64,000 nt of DNA from NCBI GenBank assembly GCA_965223245.1, contig CBDCVY010000013.1, positions 868,001-932,000 of the forward strand, in the 5' to 3' direction. This document shows, piece after piece, positions 53,564-61,910 of this stretch. Position 1 is the stretch's first letter. Each line of letters opens with the position of its first letter. The notes beneath the pieces are model-generated. The model saw nothing but the letters and a program-made list of their open reading frames with translations, was not told the origin of the DNA and searched no databases. A program made the translations under genes and the position numbers. This DNA comes from CBDCVY01 sp965223245. Lineage in GTDB: Bacteria; Nitrospinota; Nitrospinia; Nitrospinales; Nitrospinaceae.

Positions 53564-54976
53564 ATGATGCATTTAAATAACGGGAAAAAAATTTACTCAG
53601 GGATTTTTCGCGATGGAGGTGCTGGGAAATTTGCGAAACAGCGCTATCGATTACGACGCTCAAAGTTGATGGAGAAAGAAGATAAACTTATCGTCCTAAC
53701 GGGTGTGCCTTATGGCCCAGGGGCAGAAACAACTTGGACTTACGCACATGCTCCCACTTATCAGGAACCTTCTTTAATGTATCTTACAGGGATTAATCAA
53801 ACTGAGGTGTTATTGTTGCTCGACCCTGGTTCTAAAGAGTCTGATGAAATAATTTTCGTTAAAGCTAAAGATCCTTCTAAAGAATTTTGGGATGGAATTA
53901 GATTTGGTGTAGGTGATCCGAAATCTGTCAAAGAGGTTTTGCGAGTCACAGGAATAAAAGAAGTGAGGAATATTGACGATTTTGAAAAAGTTTTTCTAGA
54001 TAGATTAAGTAAACGAAGAAAAAAGAAGGTCGGCACATTTTGGCTGGAGGGAATAAGTGGGAAAAAAAGAAAAACTATAAAAACAGATCACAACTGGAAA
54101 TTTAAAAAGAGGATCGAAGGTTTACTTCAAAAATGGAAAAAACATAAAGTTGTTTTATCCAATATAATGGACTCTCATTTCGAATTGCGTTTGCCTTTAG
54201 ATAAGTATGATGTTGAAAATACCTTAAAAGCTCAAAGGATAACCGGGGATGCGTTTAAAAATACTTTACGACAATTTTATAGATTTAATAATGAGTGTCA
54301 GGTGCAAGGTTTTCTTGAAGGGCATATGTTAATGGAATCTCCTTATGGGTTGAGCTTTCCAGGGATAATTGCATCAGGATCGAATGCAACAGTGTTGCAC
54401 TATATGAAAAATGATGATCCATTTACCAAAAAGGAATTGGTTCTTCTTGACTTTGGAGTTCGATGGATGACCATGCATGCTGATATTTCTAGGACCGTAC
54501 CCGCTTCAGGCAAGTTTAATCCTATGCAGAAAATTTTATATGAAATTGTACTGTCTGCTCAACTGGCGGTTGAGAAAATAGCTAAAGCAGGATTAACAAT
54601 TGTTCAGTTGAATGAAGTTTGTTGGAAAACTTTGGAGGAAGAGCTTGAAAAAAAATTTAAAGCAAAAGGAGGAACCTGTGAACTTAAATATGATTTTAGC
54701 CCTCATGGGGTCAGTCACCTAATTGGAGAACAAGAACATGATGGTGACCCTTTCCGAGCATATGGACGGGAACCTATGAAAGCCGGTTGGCTCATAAGTA
54801 ACGAACCAGGAATTTACGGAAAATTTAAAATTAAACTGAATGGGAAAAAATATAACGAAGAGTTGGGCATTCGTTTGGAAGATAACCTGCTCATTACCAA
54901 GAGGGGTTGCAAAAATCTTTCACGGGGAATTCCCAAGCGTATTTCTGAAATTGAAAAACTAATGGTACGAAAATAA
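53564..54976 (+). CDS. M24 family metallopeptidase (Xaa-Pro aminopeptidase-like)
   Basis: The 470-residue protein has an N-terminal creatinase-like domain (about 20-210) and a C-terminal pita-bread metallopeptidase fold. The five metal ligands can be placed at Asp296 (LLDFG), Asp307 (HADISRT), His385 (HGVSHLIG), Glu414 (SNEPGIY) and Glu439 (GIRLEDN). This makes an aminopeptidase P or prolidase function likely. The N-terminal ~35 residues are basic with RDGGAGKFAKQRYRLRRS. No signal peptide is seen, so it is cytoplasmic. The upstream neighbour on the other strand is the SRAP gene. Confidence 0.88.
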   Translation: MMHLNNGKKIYSGIFRDGGAGKFAKQRYRLRRSKLMEKEDKLIVLTGVPYGPGAETTWTYAHAPTYQEPSLMYLTGINQTEVLLLLDPGSKESDEIIFVKAKDPSKEFWDGIRFGVGDPKSVKEVLRVTGIKEVRNIDDFEKVFLDRLSKRRKKKVGTFWLEGISGKKRKTIKTDHNWKFKKRIEGLLQKWKKHKVVLSNIMDSHFELRLPLDKYDVENTLKAQRITGDAFKNTLRQFYRFNNECQVQGFLEGHMLMESPYGLSFPGIIASGSNATVLHYMKNDDPFTKKELVLLDFGVRWMTMHADISRTVPASGKFNPMQKILYEIVLSAQLAVEKIAKAGLTIVQLNEVCWKTLEEELEKKFKAKGGTCELKYDFSPHGVSHLIGEQEHDGDPFRAYGREPMKAGWLISNEPGIYGKFKIKLNGKKYNEELGIRLEDNLLITKRGCKNLSRGIPKRISEIEKLMVRK

Positions 54977-54978
54977 AG

Positions 54979-55437
54979 TTAAATTTGTTTCAATACTTCC
55001 ATAACTTCTTCTACGTGGCCTTTAACTTTTACTTTCGGGAATACTTTTCGAATAACTCCAGACTTGTCAATAATAAATGTACTTCTAACGATTCCCATAA
55101 ATGTTTTACCATATAGCTTTTTCTCCTGCCAAACCCCATATTTGTTGACTACTTTTTGATCCACATCGGCTAGCAAGCTAAACGGCAAATCGTATTTCTG
55201 GATAAATTTCTGGTGACGTTCTGGTGAGTCAATACTTACCCCTAAAATTTCAGTATTTTTGAATTTTTTGAAATTATCTCTAAAGTCGCAGGCTTCAGTT
55301 GTGCAACCAGGCGTCATATCTTTGGGATAAAAGTATAAGACAACATTTTTTTTCCCTTTGAAGGAGCTAAGCTTAACTTTTTTGTTATCTTGATCAACTA
55401 TTGTGAAATCCGGAGCTTTTTTCCCCTCTTGGAGCAT
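54979..55437 (-). CDS. bcp: Peroxiredoxin, bacterioferritin-comigratory protein type
   Basis: BCP/PrxQ reduces peroxides with thioredoxin as partner. The 152-residue form beginning at ATG 55437 matches the family start MLQEGKKAPDFTIVDQD; a further six residues are open upstream. It shows the peroxidatic Cys45 in YPKDMTPGCTTEACDF and the resolving Cys50, i.e. the atypical 2-Cys type. GVSIDSPERHQKF and FMGIVRSTFIIDKSGVI follow in order. It is convergent with the M24 gene (2 bases) and 14 bases after the secreted-protein gene. Confidence 0.94.
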   Translation of the reverse strand: MLQEGKKAPDFTIVDQDNKKVKLSSFKGKKNVVLYFYPKDMTPGCTTEACDFRDNFKKFKNTEILGVSIDSPERHQKFIQKYDLPFSLLADVDQKVVNKYGVWQEKKLYGKTFMGIVRSTFIIDKSGVIRKVFPKVKVKGHVEEVMEVLKQI

Positions 55438-55451
55438 GGATATTTTTCCTA

Positions 55452-55919
55452 TCAAAATTTTAATTTATCTAGAGTTTGATCTAAATTCTTATTTAAGGAA
55501 GTAATCATCTCCATTAATTTCTTTGGTGAAGTTCTTCCTGGAGTTTTGTTAGTGATCATTCTAGCTTCACCTAATCTTGCTTCAATGAGATCATAGGTTT
55601 CTTTTGTGGGTAACTTGCCATCATTGCAAATACTTTCAAATCCAACTACAAGACGCTGTAATTTTCCATCAATTTGAAAACCAAGAGTCGAATCTTTTTT
55701 TAAGGCAGATGACTTTTCCATATAACCCCATATTCCCCCTACCATTCCTTGAGAACGTTCAAAAGATCCACGGAGTTGCTTTGTTGCGTCCTTGCAAGTG
55801 TCTGCAATTGCTTTTTCGGAAGCGGTACTTAATAAAAATATTGATATCAGGAAGAACCCTAAAGATTTTAAAACTAATGTAGACCTAACCGATTTAAAAA
55901 TAAACATTCCCATCTCCAT
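55452..55919 (-). CDS. Predicted secreted protein of unknown function
   Basis: The 155-residue protein has a hydrophobic signal peptide (about 15-40, ending with KAIADTC). The mature part is helical and rich in charged residues, with two Cys (TCKDATK and ESICNDGK) that may form a disulphide. The start has two near options (MEMGM at 55919 or 55910). I do not recognise a family. It precedes bcp by 14 bases in the same direction, so cotranscription is likely; a role in envelope oxidative stress would be speculation. Confidence 0.65.
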   Translation of the reverse strand: MEMGMFIFKSVRSTLVLKSLGFFLISIFLLSTASEKAIADTCKDATKQLRGSFERSQGMVGGIWGYMEKSSALKKDSTLGFQIDGKLQRLVVGFESICNDGKLPTKETYDLIEARLGEARMITNKTPGRTSPKKLMEMITSLNKNLDQTLDKLKF

Positions 55920-56084
55920 TTATTGGGTAAGTAATTGATCAGAATAAAGTAAAAGGAAGGGTATACACTGATCTTTTGGTCTTTATGGCATCTAATCAAG
56001 AATGACAATCGATGTCAAATTAAATTCTATTAATTTGGTGGCAATATGAAAGGTATGAATGTAAGTCCTTGTAAATTTGGTAAT

Positions 56085-57683
56085 TTAATTAAATACTTTG
56101 TGATTTTTTACAAGGGAAAAAGTAGGGTCTTTTGAAAGAGATTTTAAAATTTCGGGATTTATTCTTTTAATAATTGATAAATACTTAACGGCTCCATCTT
56201 TGTCTTCTTTTTTTGAATAACATTTCGCTAGGAGGATATAAAGTGGAACCTGGTTTTTTTGGTCGGGTTGTGAAATTAAAGTCCGCTCTAAAAGAGAAAT
56301 TGCCCGCGTGTATTGTTGTGTTTGGTAATAAACATTGGATGTGTTCAATCGGCTATCGAGGTTGGATGGGTCGATTTGAAGAACCGCAGAGTATATTGCC
56401 AATGCTCTTTTAAACATTCCGTAATTTGCAAAAATTTTTCCTTTTTGGTTTAAAGCGGTAACAGGATAGAAAAATAATTCTTCGGGATCTTGAATGGGTT
56501 TGTCTGCTTGAGGTTTTGAAGGGATTTCTTCCAGGCTCATTTTGGCCAATTGATCTGGGTCCCCCAGGGATTGAGATAACTCATAAAACTCCTTAGCTTT
56601 TTTAAGCTTACCCCGCATTATATAAATATCACCAAGCTCTTGGTATCCTTTTGCCTGAAGATCACGATTATTTTTCGATTGGTTGATCAGATTTCTCACC
56701 GAATTTTCTGTAAGGTTTAAACGTAAAAACAAACTAGACATACCAATTAAAATTTCGCGGATGATCGGGTCATCTTTTTTCAAGCTTGCGGCAGTTTGAA
56801 TTTCAAAAAGGGATAATCCGTATTTTCCATTTTTGTAGAAATTTTTTGAGCGACCCAAGTGGTATTGTGAAGGAATAATTTTTTTCGGGATTTGATTTAA
56901 TCTATCTTGCTCAATGAGCTCAATTAAAGATCGAGCTGCTTCTGCTTTTGGATGGCTGCGAAAATTTTGCCAAATATTATCCAGGGTTAATTTTGCTAAA
57001 TCCAGTTTGTTCTGAATCGCAAAAAGATATCCTAATTGGTAGGCAGATTCTTGATCTTCAGGATTTAATTGTATCGCTTTCTTAAAAGCTTTTTCGGCTG
57101 AATTCGATTCATTTAAATAAACAAAGTTCATTCCCTGCTGGTAAAAATAATCCGAATTATCAGGGTCCAAATTTGTGGCGATACTAAGTTCTGCATTTGC
57201 TTTTTTCATTTCACCTTTTGCAGCTAATGTGATGGCAAATTCATAATGTGCTTGTGCGCTATCTTTATGACTTTCAACTGAATCCTTGCAAGATTGTATT
57301 GCTGACTTTACTTCTCCAAAATTTCGATAGAATATACAAAAAGCATAATCTAACGCCGAATGGTTCGGGTTGAGTTTTTTTGCCTGATTTAAAATATTTA
57401 ATCCTTTTTTATATTCTCCCAGCTCGTTTAGTAAAAATGCTTTAATAAAATTAGCGGTGTCTTGTTTTGGTTTTTTTTCTAAATATAGATTGATAGTTTT
57501 TAAAGCTTCTGCGAAGTTCTTTTCTTTTGCTAATTGTTGGATGTTTAAATAGGTTGGGTTGGTTAGATCGGATGCAGAGTTTGCTGCTATTTCCATTTTC
57601 GGAAAGGTTGCCCATGCTATTGACACTAAAACCAAAAAATGGAGAAATAATAGTAAAGTGGGTATCTTTAACCAATTTGCCAT
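56085..57683 (-). CDS. TPR-repeat protein with N-terminal signal
   Basis: The 532-residue protein starts with a hydrophobic segment (7-26) that is a signal peptide or anchor. Tetratricopeptide-like repeats cover most of the rest, recognisable from patterns such as ANFIKAFLLNELGEYKKGL, AHYEFAITLAAKGEMKKA, SAYQLGYLFAIQNKLDLA and DSRLNTSNVYYQTQQYTRA. It is probably a periplasmic scaffold. It is 15 bases downstream of the DUF1566 gene and appears to be the last gene of the gatB operon. Function is unknown. Confidence 0.85.
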   Translation of the reverse strand: MANWLKIPTLLLFLHFLVLVSIAWATFPKMEIAANSASDLTNPTYLNIQQLAKEKNFAEALKTINLYLEKKPKQDTANFIKAFLLNELGEYKKGLNILNQAKKLNPNHSALDYAFCIFYRNFGEVKSAIQSCKDSVESHKDSAQAHYEFAITLAAKGEMKKANAELSIATNLDPDNSDYFYQQGMNFVYLNESNSAEKAFKKAIQLNPEDQESAYQLGYLFAIQNKLDLAKLTLDNIWQNFRSHPKAEAARSLIELIEQDRLNQIPKKIIPSQYHLGRSKNFYKNGKYGLSLFEIQTAASLKKDDPIIREILIGMSSLFLRLNLTENSVRNLINQSKNNRDLQAKGYQELGDIYIMRGKLKKAKEFYELSQSLGDPDQLAKMSLEEIPSKPQADKPIQDPEELFFYPVTALNQKGKIFANYGMFKRALAIYSAVLQIDPSNLDSRLNTSNVYYQTQQYTRAISLLERTLISQPDQKNQVPLYILLAKCYSKKEDKDGAVKYLSIIKRINPEILKSLSKDPTFSLVKNHKVFN

Positions 57684-57698
57684 AGGTAAGTTATTCTT

Positions 57699-58289
57699 TT
57701 AGGGATTTGCGATTCTCATAGCACGCACCGCTTTTCGACCTCTTGCAGTTTTAGGCGCTGAGAACCGTACTCCATTATTGAAGATAAATCCAAATGCATT
57801 GAACTTCCCGTTTTCTTCTGAAGACCAATGAGCTCCAGCTCCTTCTTTGGCAAATATTGGATCAAAATGAATTTTCATTTCTCGTCCCACTTGAGAACTA
57901 TTTAATTTGTCAGGTTCATATAAGGTGCGAAGGTCTGCTAGAGTAGGCATTTGCCAATCAAAATAGCTAGCAAAACCTTTGGAATTGAGATTTTTAATAT
58001 AATCAAAAGATTCTTTCCAATTCATCCAGTGGCCGGTTTGTTGAAATGAATCCATTTGTAGCCACATAATTCCAGTTTTAGTATCAGTAATGGTGTGGTC
58101 TCCATTGTTAACAAACCTATTATCTTTTGAGTTTTTGGGGATAGTTGGTGAAGCTGATTCCTCAGAAAACCCGGTTCCCACGATCAAAAAAATAATTACG
58201 ATTGTTACAATCACTAATGGAAGTAAATGGTTTACTTTCTTTACCCTAGAAGCTCTAGAAAATGATTGAAATATTATTAATGGATTCAT
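57699..58289 (-). CDS. DUF1566 (Lcl C-terminal-like) exported protein
   Basis: The 196-residue protein has a signal peptide (about 22-42) and a DUF1566 domain: DHTITDTKTGIMWLQMD (~68-84), WKESFDYIKNLNSKGFASY-type sequence, FDWQMPTLADLRTLYE (~116-131), and a C-terminal YWSSEE-like HWSSEENGKFNAFGFIFNNG. These domains are found in C-type-lectin-like adhesins and secreted proteins. Its first four bases overlap the gatB stop (ATGA), showing coupling. It is otherwise unassigned. Confidence 0.82.
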   Translation of the reverse strand: MNPLIIFQSFSRASRVKKVNHLLPLVIVTIVIIFLIVGTGFSEESASPTIPKNSKDNRFVNNGDHTITDTKTGIMWLQMDSFQQTGHWMNWKESFDYIKNLNSKGFASYFDWQMPTLADLRTLYEPDKLNSSQVGREMKIHFDPIFAKEGAGAHWSSEENGKFNAFGFIFNNGVRFSAPKTARGRKAVRAMRIANP

Positions 58290-59734
58290 TGTTGTTTTAA
58301 TTTTGTGATTAAAATTTTGTTTACTATTCCAGGATTGGCCTGACCTTTACTTTCCTTCATAACTTTCCCAACAAAAAAGCCTATCAATTTTTCCTTTCCG
58401 TTTTGAAATTCTTTTACTTGGGAAGGGTTGCCAGCAAGGACTTCTTCCACAATTTTTTCAATTGAGGATTCATCGGAGATTTGCTCTATTCCTTTTTCTT
58501 TGATAATTAACTCTGGAGATTTTCCTGACTTATATGCTTCTTCAAATACGGATTTAGCCATTTTGCCACTCAAAGAACCTTTGTCTATTAACTTTAAAAT
58601 ATCAGTTAATGCTTTTGGAGATAATGGGCAATCCTGAATAGTTTTGTCATTGCTTTTTAATTCACGTAATAATTCTCCCATGACCCAATTGCTTACAATT
58701 TTTGGTTTTGGAAAAAGTGAAACACATTCTTCAAAATAATCTGATAATGAACGCGACATGGTAAGGACACCTGCATCATAAGCAGGAATTTGATAGTCTT
58801 CAACAAACCGGTTCCTCTTTTCTTCAGGCAATTCGGGAATGGTTTGTTCAATTTTTTTTATCCAATCTTGATCGCAAACAATTGGGACTAAATCCGGTTC
58901 AGGGAAATACCTGTAGTCATGAGCTTCTTCTTTGGATCGCATCGAATAAGTTACCCCTTTATTGGAGTCAAATAATCGAGTTTCCTGGATCACGGAATCG
59001 CCTTGGTCTAGTAATTGAGTCTGGCGTTTGATTTCGTATTCTAAAGCTTTTTGCACAAATTTAAATGAGTTGATATTTTTTAATTCAGTTTTTGTTCCTA
59101 ATTCCTTTTGGCCTACAGGCCTTAGAGAAACATTTGCATCACATCTAAAACTACCTTCTTCCATATTGCAGTCGCTAATATCGATATATTCTAGAATGGA
59201 TTTTAATTCTACCAAATATTCTCTAGCCTCCTCCGGTGAACTTAAATCGGGTTCGCTGACAATTTCAATTAGAGGGACTCCAGTTCTATTAAAATCTACA
59301 TAGCTACTTCTGGATTGACCAAGGTTGCTCCCATGGATCGACTTTCCTGCATCTTCTTCCATATGGATTCTATTTAGCCTTATTTTCTTGGTTTGTCCAT
59401 CTGATTGGATATTTATATGTCCCTTGCAACCAATAGGAAGATCGAACTGGGATACCTGATATCCTTTAGGCAAATCAGGATAAAAATAGTTTTTTCGGGC
59501 AAATTGGTTCATGGGCTGAATTTCGCAATGAGTGGCCAGGCACGCTCGCATTGCAAATTCTACTGCTTTTTTATTTAAAACGGGTAACACTCCCGGCATT
59601 CCTAAACAAACAGGACAAGTATTTTCATTGGCTGCATTGCCAAACCGGGTGGAGCAGGAGCAAAATATTTTAGTTTCAGTTTTCAACTGGGCATGGACTT
59701 CTAAACCAATTACAGTTTCATAAGTTTGTGGCAT
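58286..59734 (-). CDS. gatB: Aspartyl/glutamyl-tRNA amidotransferase subunit B
   Basis: GatB binds misacylated Glu-tRNA(Gln)/Asp-tRNA(Asn) and, with GatA and GatC, amidates it. I chose ATG 59734 (482 residues) because MPQTYETVIGLEVHAQL is the family N-terminus; an upstream GTG at 59767 would add 11 residues. The zinc-type Cys motifs CSCSTRFG and CPVCLGMPG, and NRTGVPLIEIVSEPDL (~155-170), are present. The C-terminal YqeY-like tail contains VGKVMKESKGQANPG. gatA and gatC are not in the window. It precedes the DUF1566 and TPR genes. Confidence 0.96.
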   Translation of the reverse strand: MPQTYETVIGLEVHAQLKTETKIFCSCSTRFGNAANENTCPVCLGMPGVLPVLNKKAVEFAMRACLATHCEIQPMNQFARKNYFYPDLPKGYQVSQFDLPIGCKGHINIQSDGQTKKIRLNRIHMEEDAGKSIHGSNLGQSRSSYVDFNRTGVPLIEIVSEPDLSSPEEAREYLVELKSILEYIDISDCNMEEGSFRCDANVSLRPVGQKELGTKTELKNINSFKFVQKALEYEIKRQTQLLDQGDSVIQETRLFDSNKGVTYSMRSKEEAHDYRYFPEPDLVPIVCDQDWIKKIEQTIPELPEEKRNRFVEDYQIPAYDAGVLTMSRSLSDYFEECVSLFPKPKIVSNWVMGELLRELKSNDKTIQDCPLSPKALTDILKLIDKGSLSGKMAKSVFEEAYKSGKSPELIIKEKGIEQISDESSIEKIVEEVLAGNPSQVKEFQNGKEKLIGFFVGKVMKESKGQANPGIVNKILITKLKQQ

Positions 59735-59762
59735 TTTTCTGATACTTTTAAAGAAAGACAGC

Positions 59763-59778
59763 CTCACCGGAGGGTGAG
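59763..59778. terminator. Hairpin between SDR gene and gatB
   Basis: CTCACC (59763-59768) and GGTGAG (59773-59778) form a 6-bp stem with a 4-base loop. Read on the minus strand, it lies after the SDR gene and is followed by a T-rich GCTGTCTTTCTTT, so it could end that transcript or sit in the gatB leader. Confidence 0.35.
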
Positions 59779-59845
59779 ACCTTATTATTTAATTAATTTG
59801 ATTAGAATTCTATAGTTTGCGGGGAAGCCCGTCAAGCCAATGTAG

Positions 59846-60586
59846 TTATAGAGAAGTGTATCCTCCATCTATGGGGATTATAGTTCCTGTGATAAACGAT
59901 GACTCATCACTTGCTAAAAAAAGACATAGATTTGCAACTTCTTCCGGTTTTCCAAATCTACCCAGAGGGTAACCTTTTATCCATTGATCCATAAGCTCTT
60001 GATTTTGCCGTAACTCTTCAGTCATTTCTGTTTCAATCATTCCTGGACAAATAGTGTTTGATCTGATTCCAAAAGGGCCATATTCTACCGCAATGGATCG
60101 ACTAAACTGGTTCAAGGCGGCTTTAGAAGTATTATATGCTGAAGCCATTGGAGTGCCAACTAAACTAAGTATAGAACTAACATTTATTATGGAACCCGAC
60201 TTTTGCTTAATCATTTGAGATAAAACTTCACGGGTTAATTGAAATACTCCCCTTAAATTAATATTTAAAACATTATCCCAAGTCGCATCATCCATTTCAT
60301 GAAGAGGTGCCATTAAAAAAGTTCCTGCATTGTTCACTAAAATATCAATTTGACCACTTTGACTAAGAGTCTGGCTTACTAAAGATTCAGTATCCGATGA
60401 TTCGGTAATATCACCTTTGATTATTTTAGTGTTTGGACCCAAATTTAATAGAGCCTGGTTTAATCGATCCTGTCTACGCCCAAAAATAATTACCTGAGCT
60501 CCTTCTTTGATAAAAGCTTGCGCACACGCAAACCCAATCCCTGTGGCACCTCCTGTTATTATTGCAGTTTTTCCTTCTAATCTCAT
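59846..60586 (-). CDS. Short-chain dehydrogenase/reductase (SDR)
   Basis: The 246-residue classical SDR has the cofactor motif TGGATGIG (11-18), NNAG (86-89), catalytic Ser near 138 and YxxxK at Tyr151-Lys155 (YNTSK). The typical end GTIIPIDGGYTSL is also present. The arginine pair at 37-38 (GRR) favours NADP. It resembles FabG and 3-alpha/glucose dehydrogenase-like members; the substrate cannot be deduced. It is followed after 111 bases by gatB and is divergent from the small membrane protein gene. Confidence 0.88.
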   Translation of the reverse strand: MRLEGKTAIITGGATGIGFACAQAFIKEGAQVIIFGRRQDRLNQALLNLGPNTKIIKGDITESSDTESLVSQTLSQSGQIDILVNNAGTFLMAPLHEMDDATWDNVLNINLRGVFQLTREVLSQMIKQKSGSIINVSSILSLVGTPMASAYNTSKAALNQFSRSIAVEYGPFGIRSNTICPGMIETEMTEELRQNQELMDQWIKGYPLGRFGKPEEVANLCLFLASDESSFITGTIIPIDGGYTSL

Positions 60587-60695
60587 TTTGACCTCTTTAA
60601 ATGCATATCTTCATGGACTTCTATATAATAGGAACGCAATTATACACTTAGTAGAGAAAAATGGGATTGTTTATAGTTAGAGTAATGGGGATATT

Positions 60696-60953
60696 ATGAA
60701 GTGGTTGTATTATGGGTTTGGCGGGTTCATTGGATTTGTTTGCGCATTAGTTATTAGTTTTATATTTATTGCCCTAGAAAAATCGGAGCAAATGTTAACA
60801 AATTTTGGTCGAGAATATGGTGTGTTTGGCCAATATTTGCTCAAGTTGTTTAATGCGTTGCCGTTTTTTGGTATTGTTATTGGATTGCTTTTGGTTCGGC
60901 TCATGTTTTCCAAAGAATTTGATAAAAATGAGACCAACCAGAACATGGAATGA
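60696..60953 (+). CDS. Small two-helix membrane protein
   Basis: The 85-residue protein has two predicted membrane helices (about 8-27 and 52-69) separated by a hydrophilic loop with EKSEQMLTNFGREYGVFGQYL. The tail is Asn/Glu-rich. No family was recognised. It has no strong Shine-Dalgarno. It lies upstream of the small helical protein and the two-component genes in the same direction, 76 bases before the next ORF. Confidence 0.6.
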   Translation: MKWLYYGFGGFIGFVCALVISFIFIALEKSEQMLTNFGREYGVFGQYLLKLFNALPFFGIVIGLLLVRLMFSKEFDKNETNQNME

Positions 60954-61029
60954 AATAATTTGGATCGGGGTTAATTGAGTTTAAATCAATGTTAGAATGA
61001 ATGACAAATAATGAGATTTCTAAAAAAAA

Positions 61030-61239
61030 ATGGATAAAAAATTTAACGAAAATATACTTAAAGCATTAGAAACCACTCGTGAGGCATTAAAAATTTGTAA
61101 GCAAGCCATGATTGATGCCAATGATGAAACTTGTCGTGCTATGTATTCCACCATTATAAAGGATTGCGAAAAGCATGTGAAAATGTTGGAAGGGGAGATT
61201 GAAATGCATAAGGTACAAAAAAAATGGGATGGTAGTTAA
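61030..61239 (+). CDS. Small helical protein preceding the response regulator
   Basis: The 69-residue, soluble, mostly helical protein contains three Cys (about residues 23, 36 and 47: ICKQAM, ETCRAM, DCEKH) and a Lys-rich end. The stop overlaps the response regulator start (TAATG), so it is cotranslated with it. Patterns resemble no family I can name. Its real existence is supported by the tight coupling and by codon use like its neighbours; function is unknown. Confidence 0.6.
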   Translation: MDKKFNENILKALETTREALKICKQAMIDANDETCRAMYSTIIKDCEKHVKMLEGEIEMHKVQKKWDGS

Positions 61240-61907
61240 TGCGTATTTTAATTGTTGAAGATGAAAAAAAAGTTGCAGGTTTTATTAAGAAAGGGTTGGA
61301 AGAAGAGACTTATGCTGTAGACGTAGCGTATGATGGTGATGAAGGTCTTGGATTGGCGGAAATGAACCAGTATGATTTGATCATTCTTGATTTGATGTTG
61401 CCAAAACTGAACGGATTGGAAGTTCTATCCCGCCTACGAAAGAAAAATATAAATACCCCTATTTTGCTTTTGACTGCTAAAGATTCCGTGGAGGATAAAG
61501 TGGAAGGTTTGAATCAAGGGGCTGATGATTATTTAACTAAACCTTTTGCTTTTTCTGAATTAATAGCCAGGGTGCGATCATTGTTGCGGCGGGGTCAAAT
61601 TGAAACTAAAACGGTGCTTCAGGTTGGGGACTTGACTTTAGATCTCGTGAGCCACAAGGTTGTTCGCAATGAGGAAGAAATTGAATTGACTGGAAAAGAA
61701 TACAGTCTGTTAGAATACTTTATGAGGAATAAGGATAAAGTGCTTACCCGAACCATGATAGCAGAGCATGTATGGGATTATAATTTTGACACCTTTACTA
61801 ATGTAATTGATGTTTATGTGAATCATCTTAGAAAAAAAATAGATAAAAAATTTCCCTCCAAATTGATTCATACTTTACGAGGTGTCGGATATGTTATGAA
61901 GGAATAG
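61239..61907 (+). CDS. OmpR-family response regulator
   Basis: The 222-residue protein has a receiver domain with phospho-acceptor Asp51 (LIILDLMLP), the acidic pair near residues 7-9 (VEDEK), Thr79 (LLTAKD) and Lys101 (TKPFA). A winged-helix DNA-binding domain follows (about 125-220: ELTGKEYSLLEYFM, VIDVYVNHLRKKID, RGVGYVMKE). The domain set is like CusR/PcoR-type regulators. It overlaps the small helical gene by one base and lies 3 bases before its kinase, so the three are one operon. Confidence 0.93.
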   Translation: MRILIVEDEKKVAGFIKKGLEEETYAVDVAYDGDEGLGLAEMNQYDLIILDLMLPKLNGLEVLSRLRKKNINTPILLLTAKDSVEDKVEGLNQGADDYLTKPFAFSELIARVRSLLRRGQIETKTVLQVGDLTLDLVSHKVVRNEEEIELTGKEYSLLEYFMRNKDKVLTRTMIAEHVWDYNFDTFTNVIDVYVNHLRKKIDKKFPSKLIHTLRGVGYVMKE

Positions 61908-61910
61908 AAA

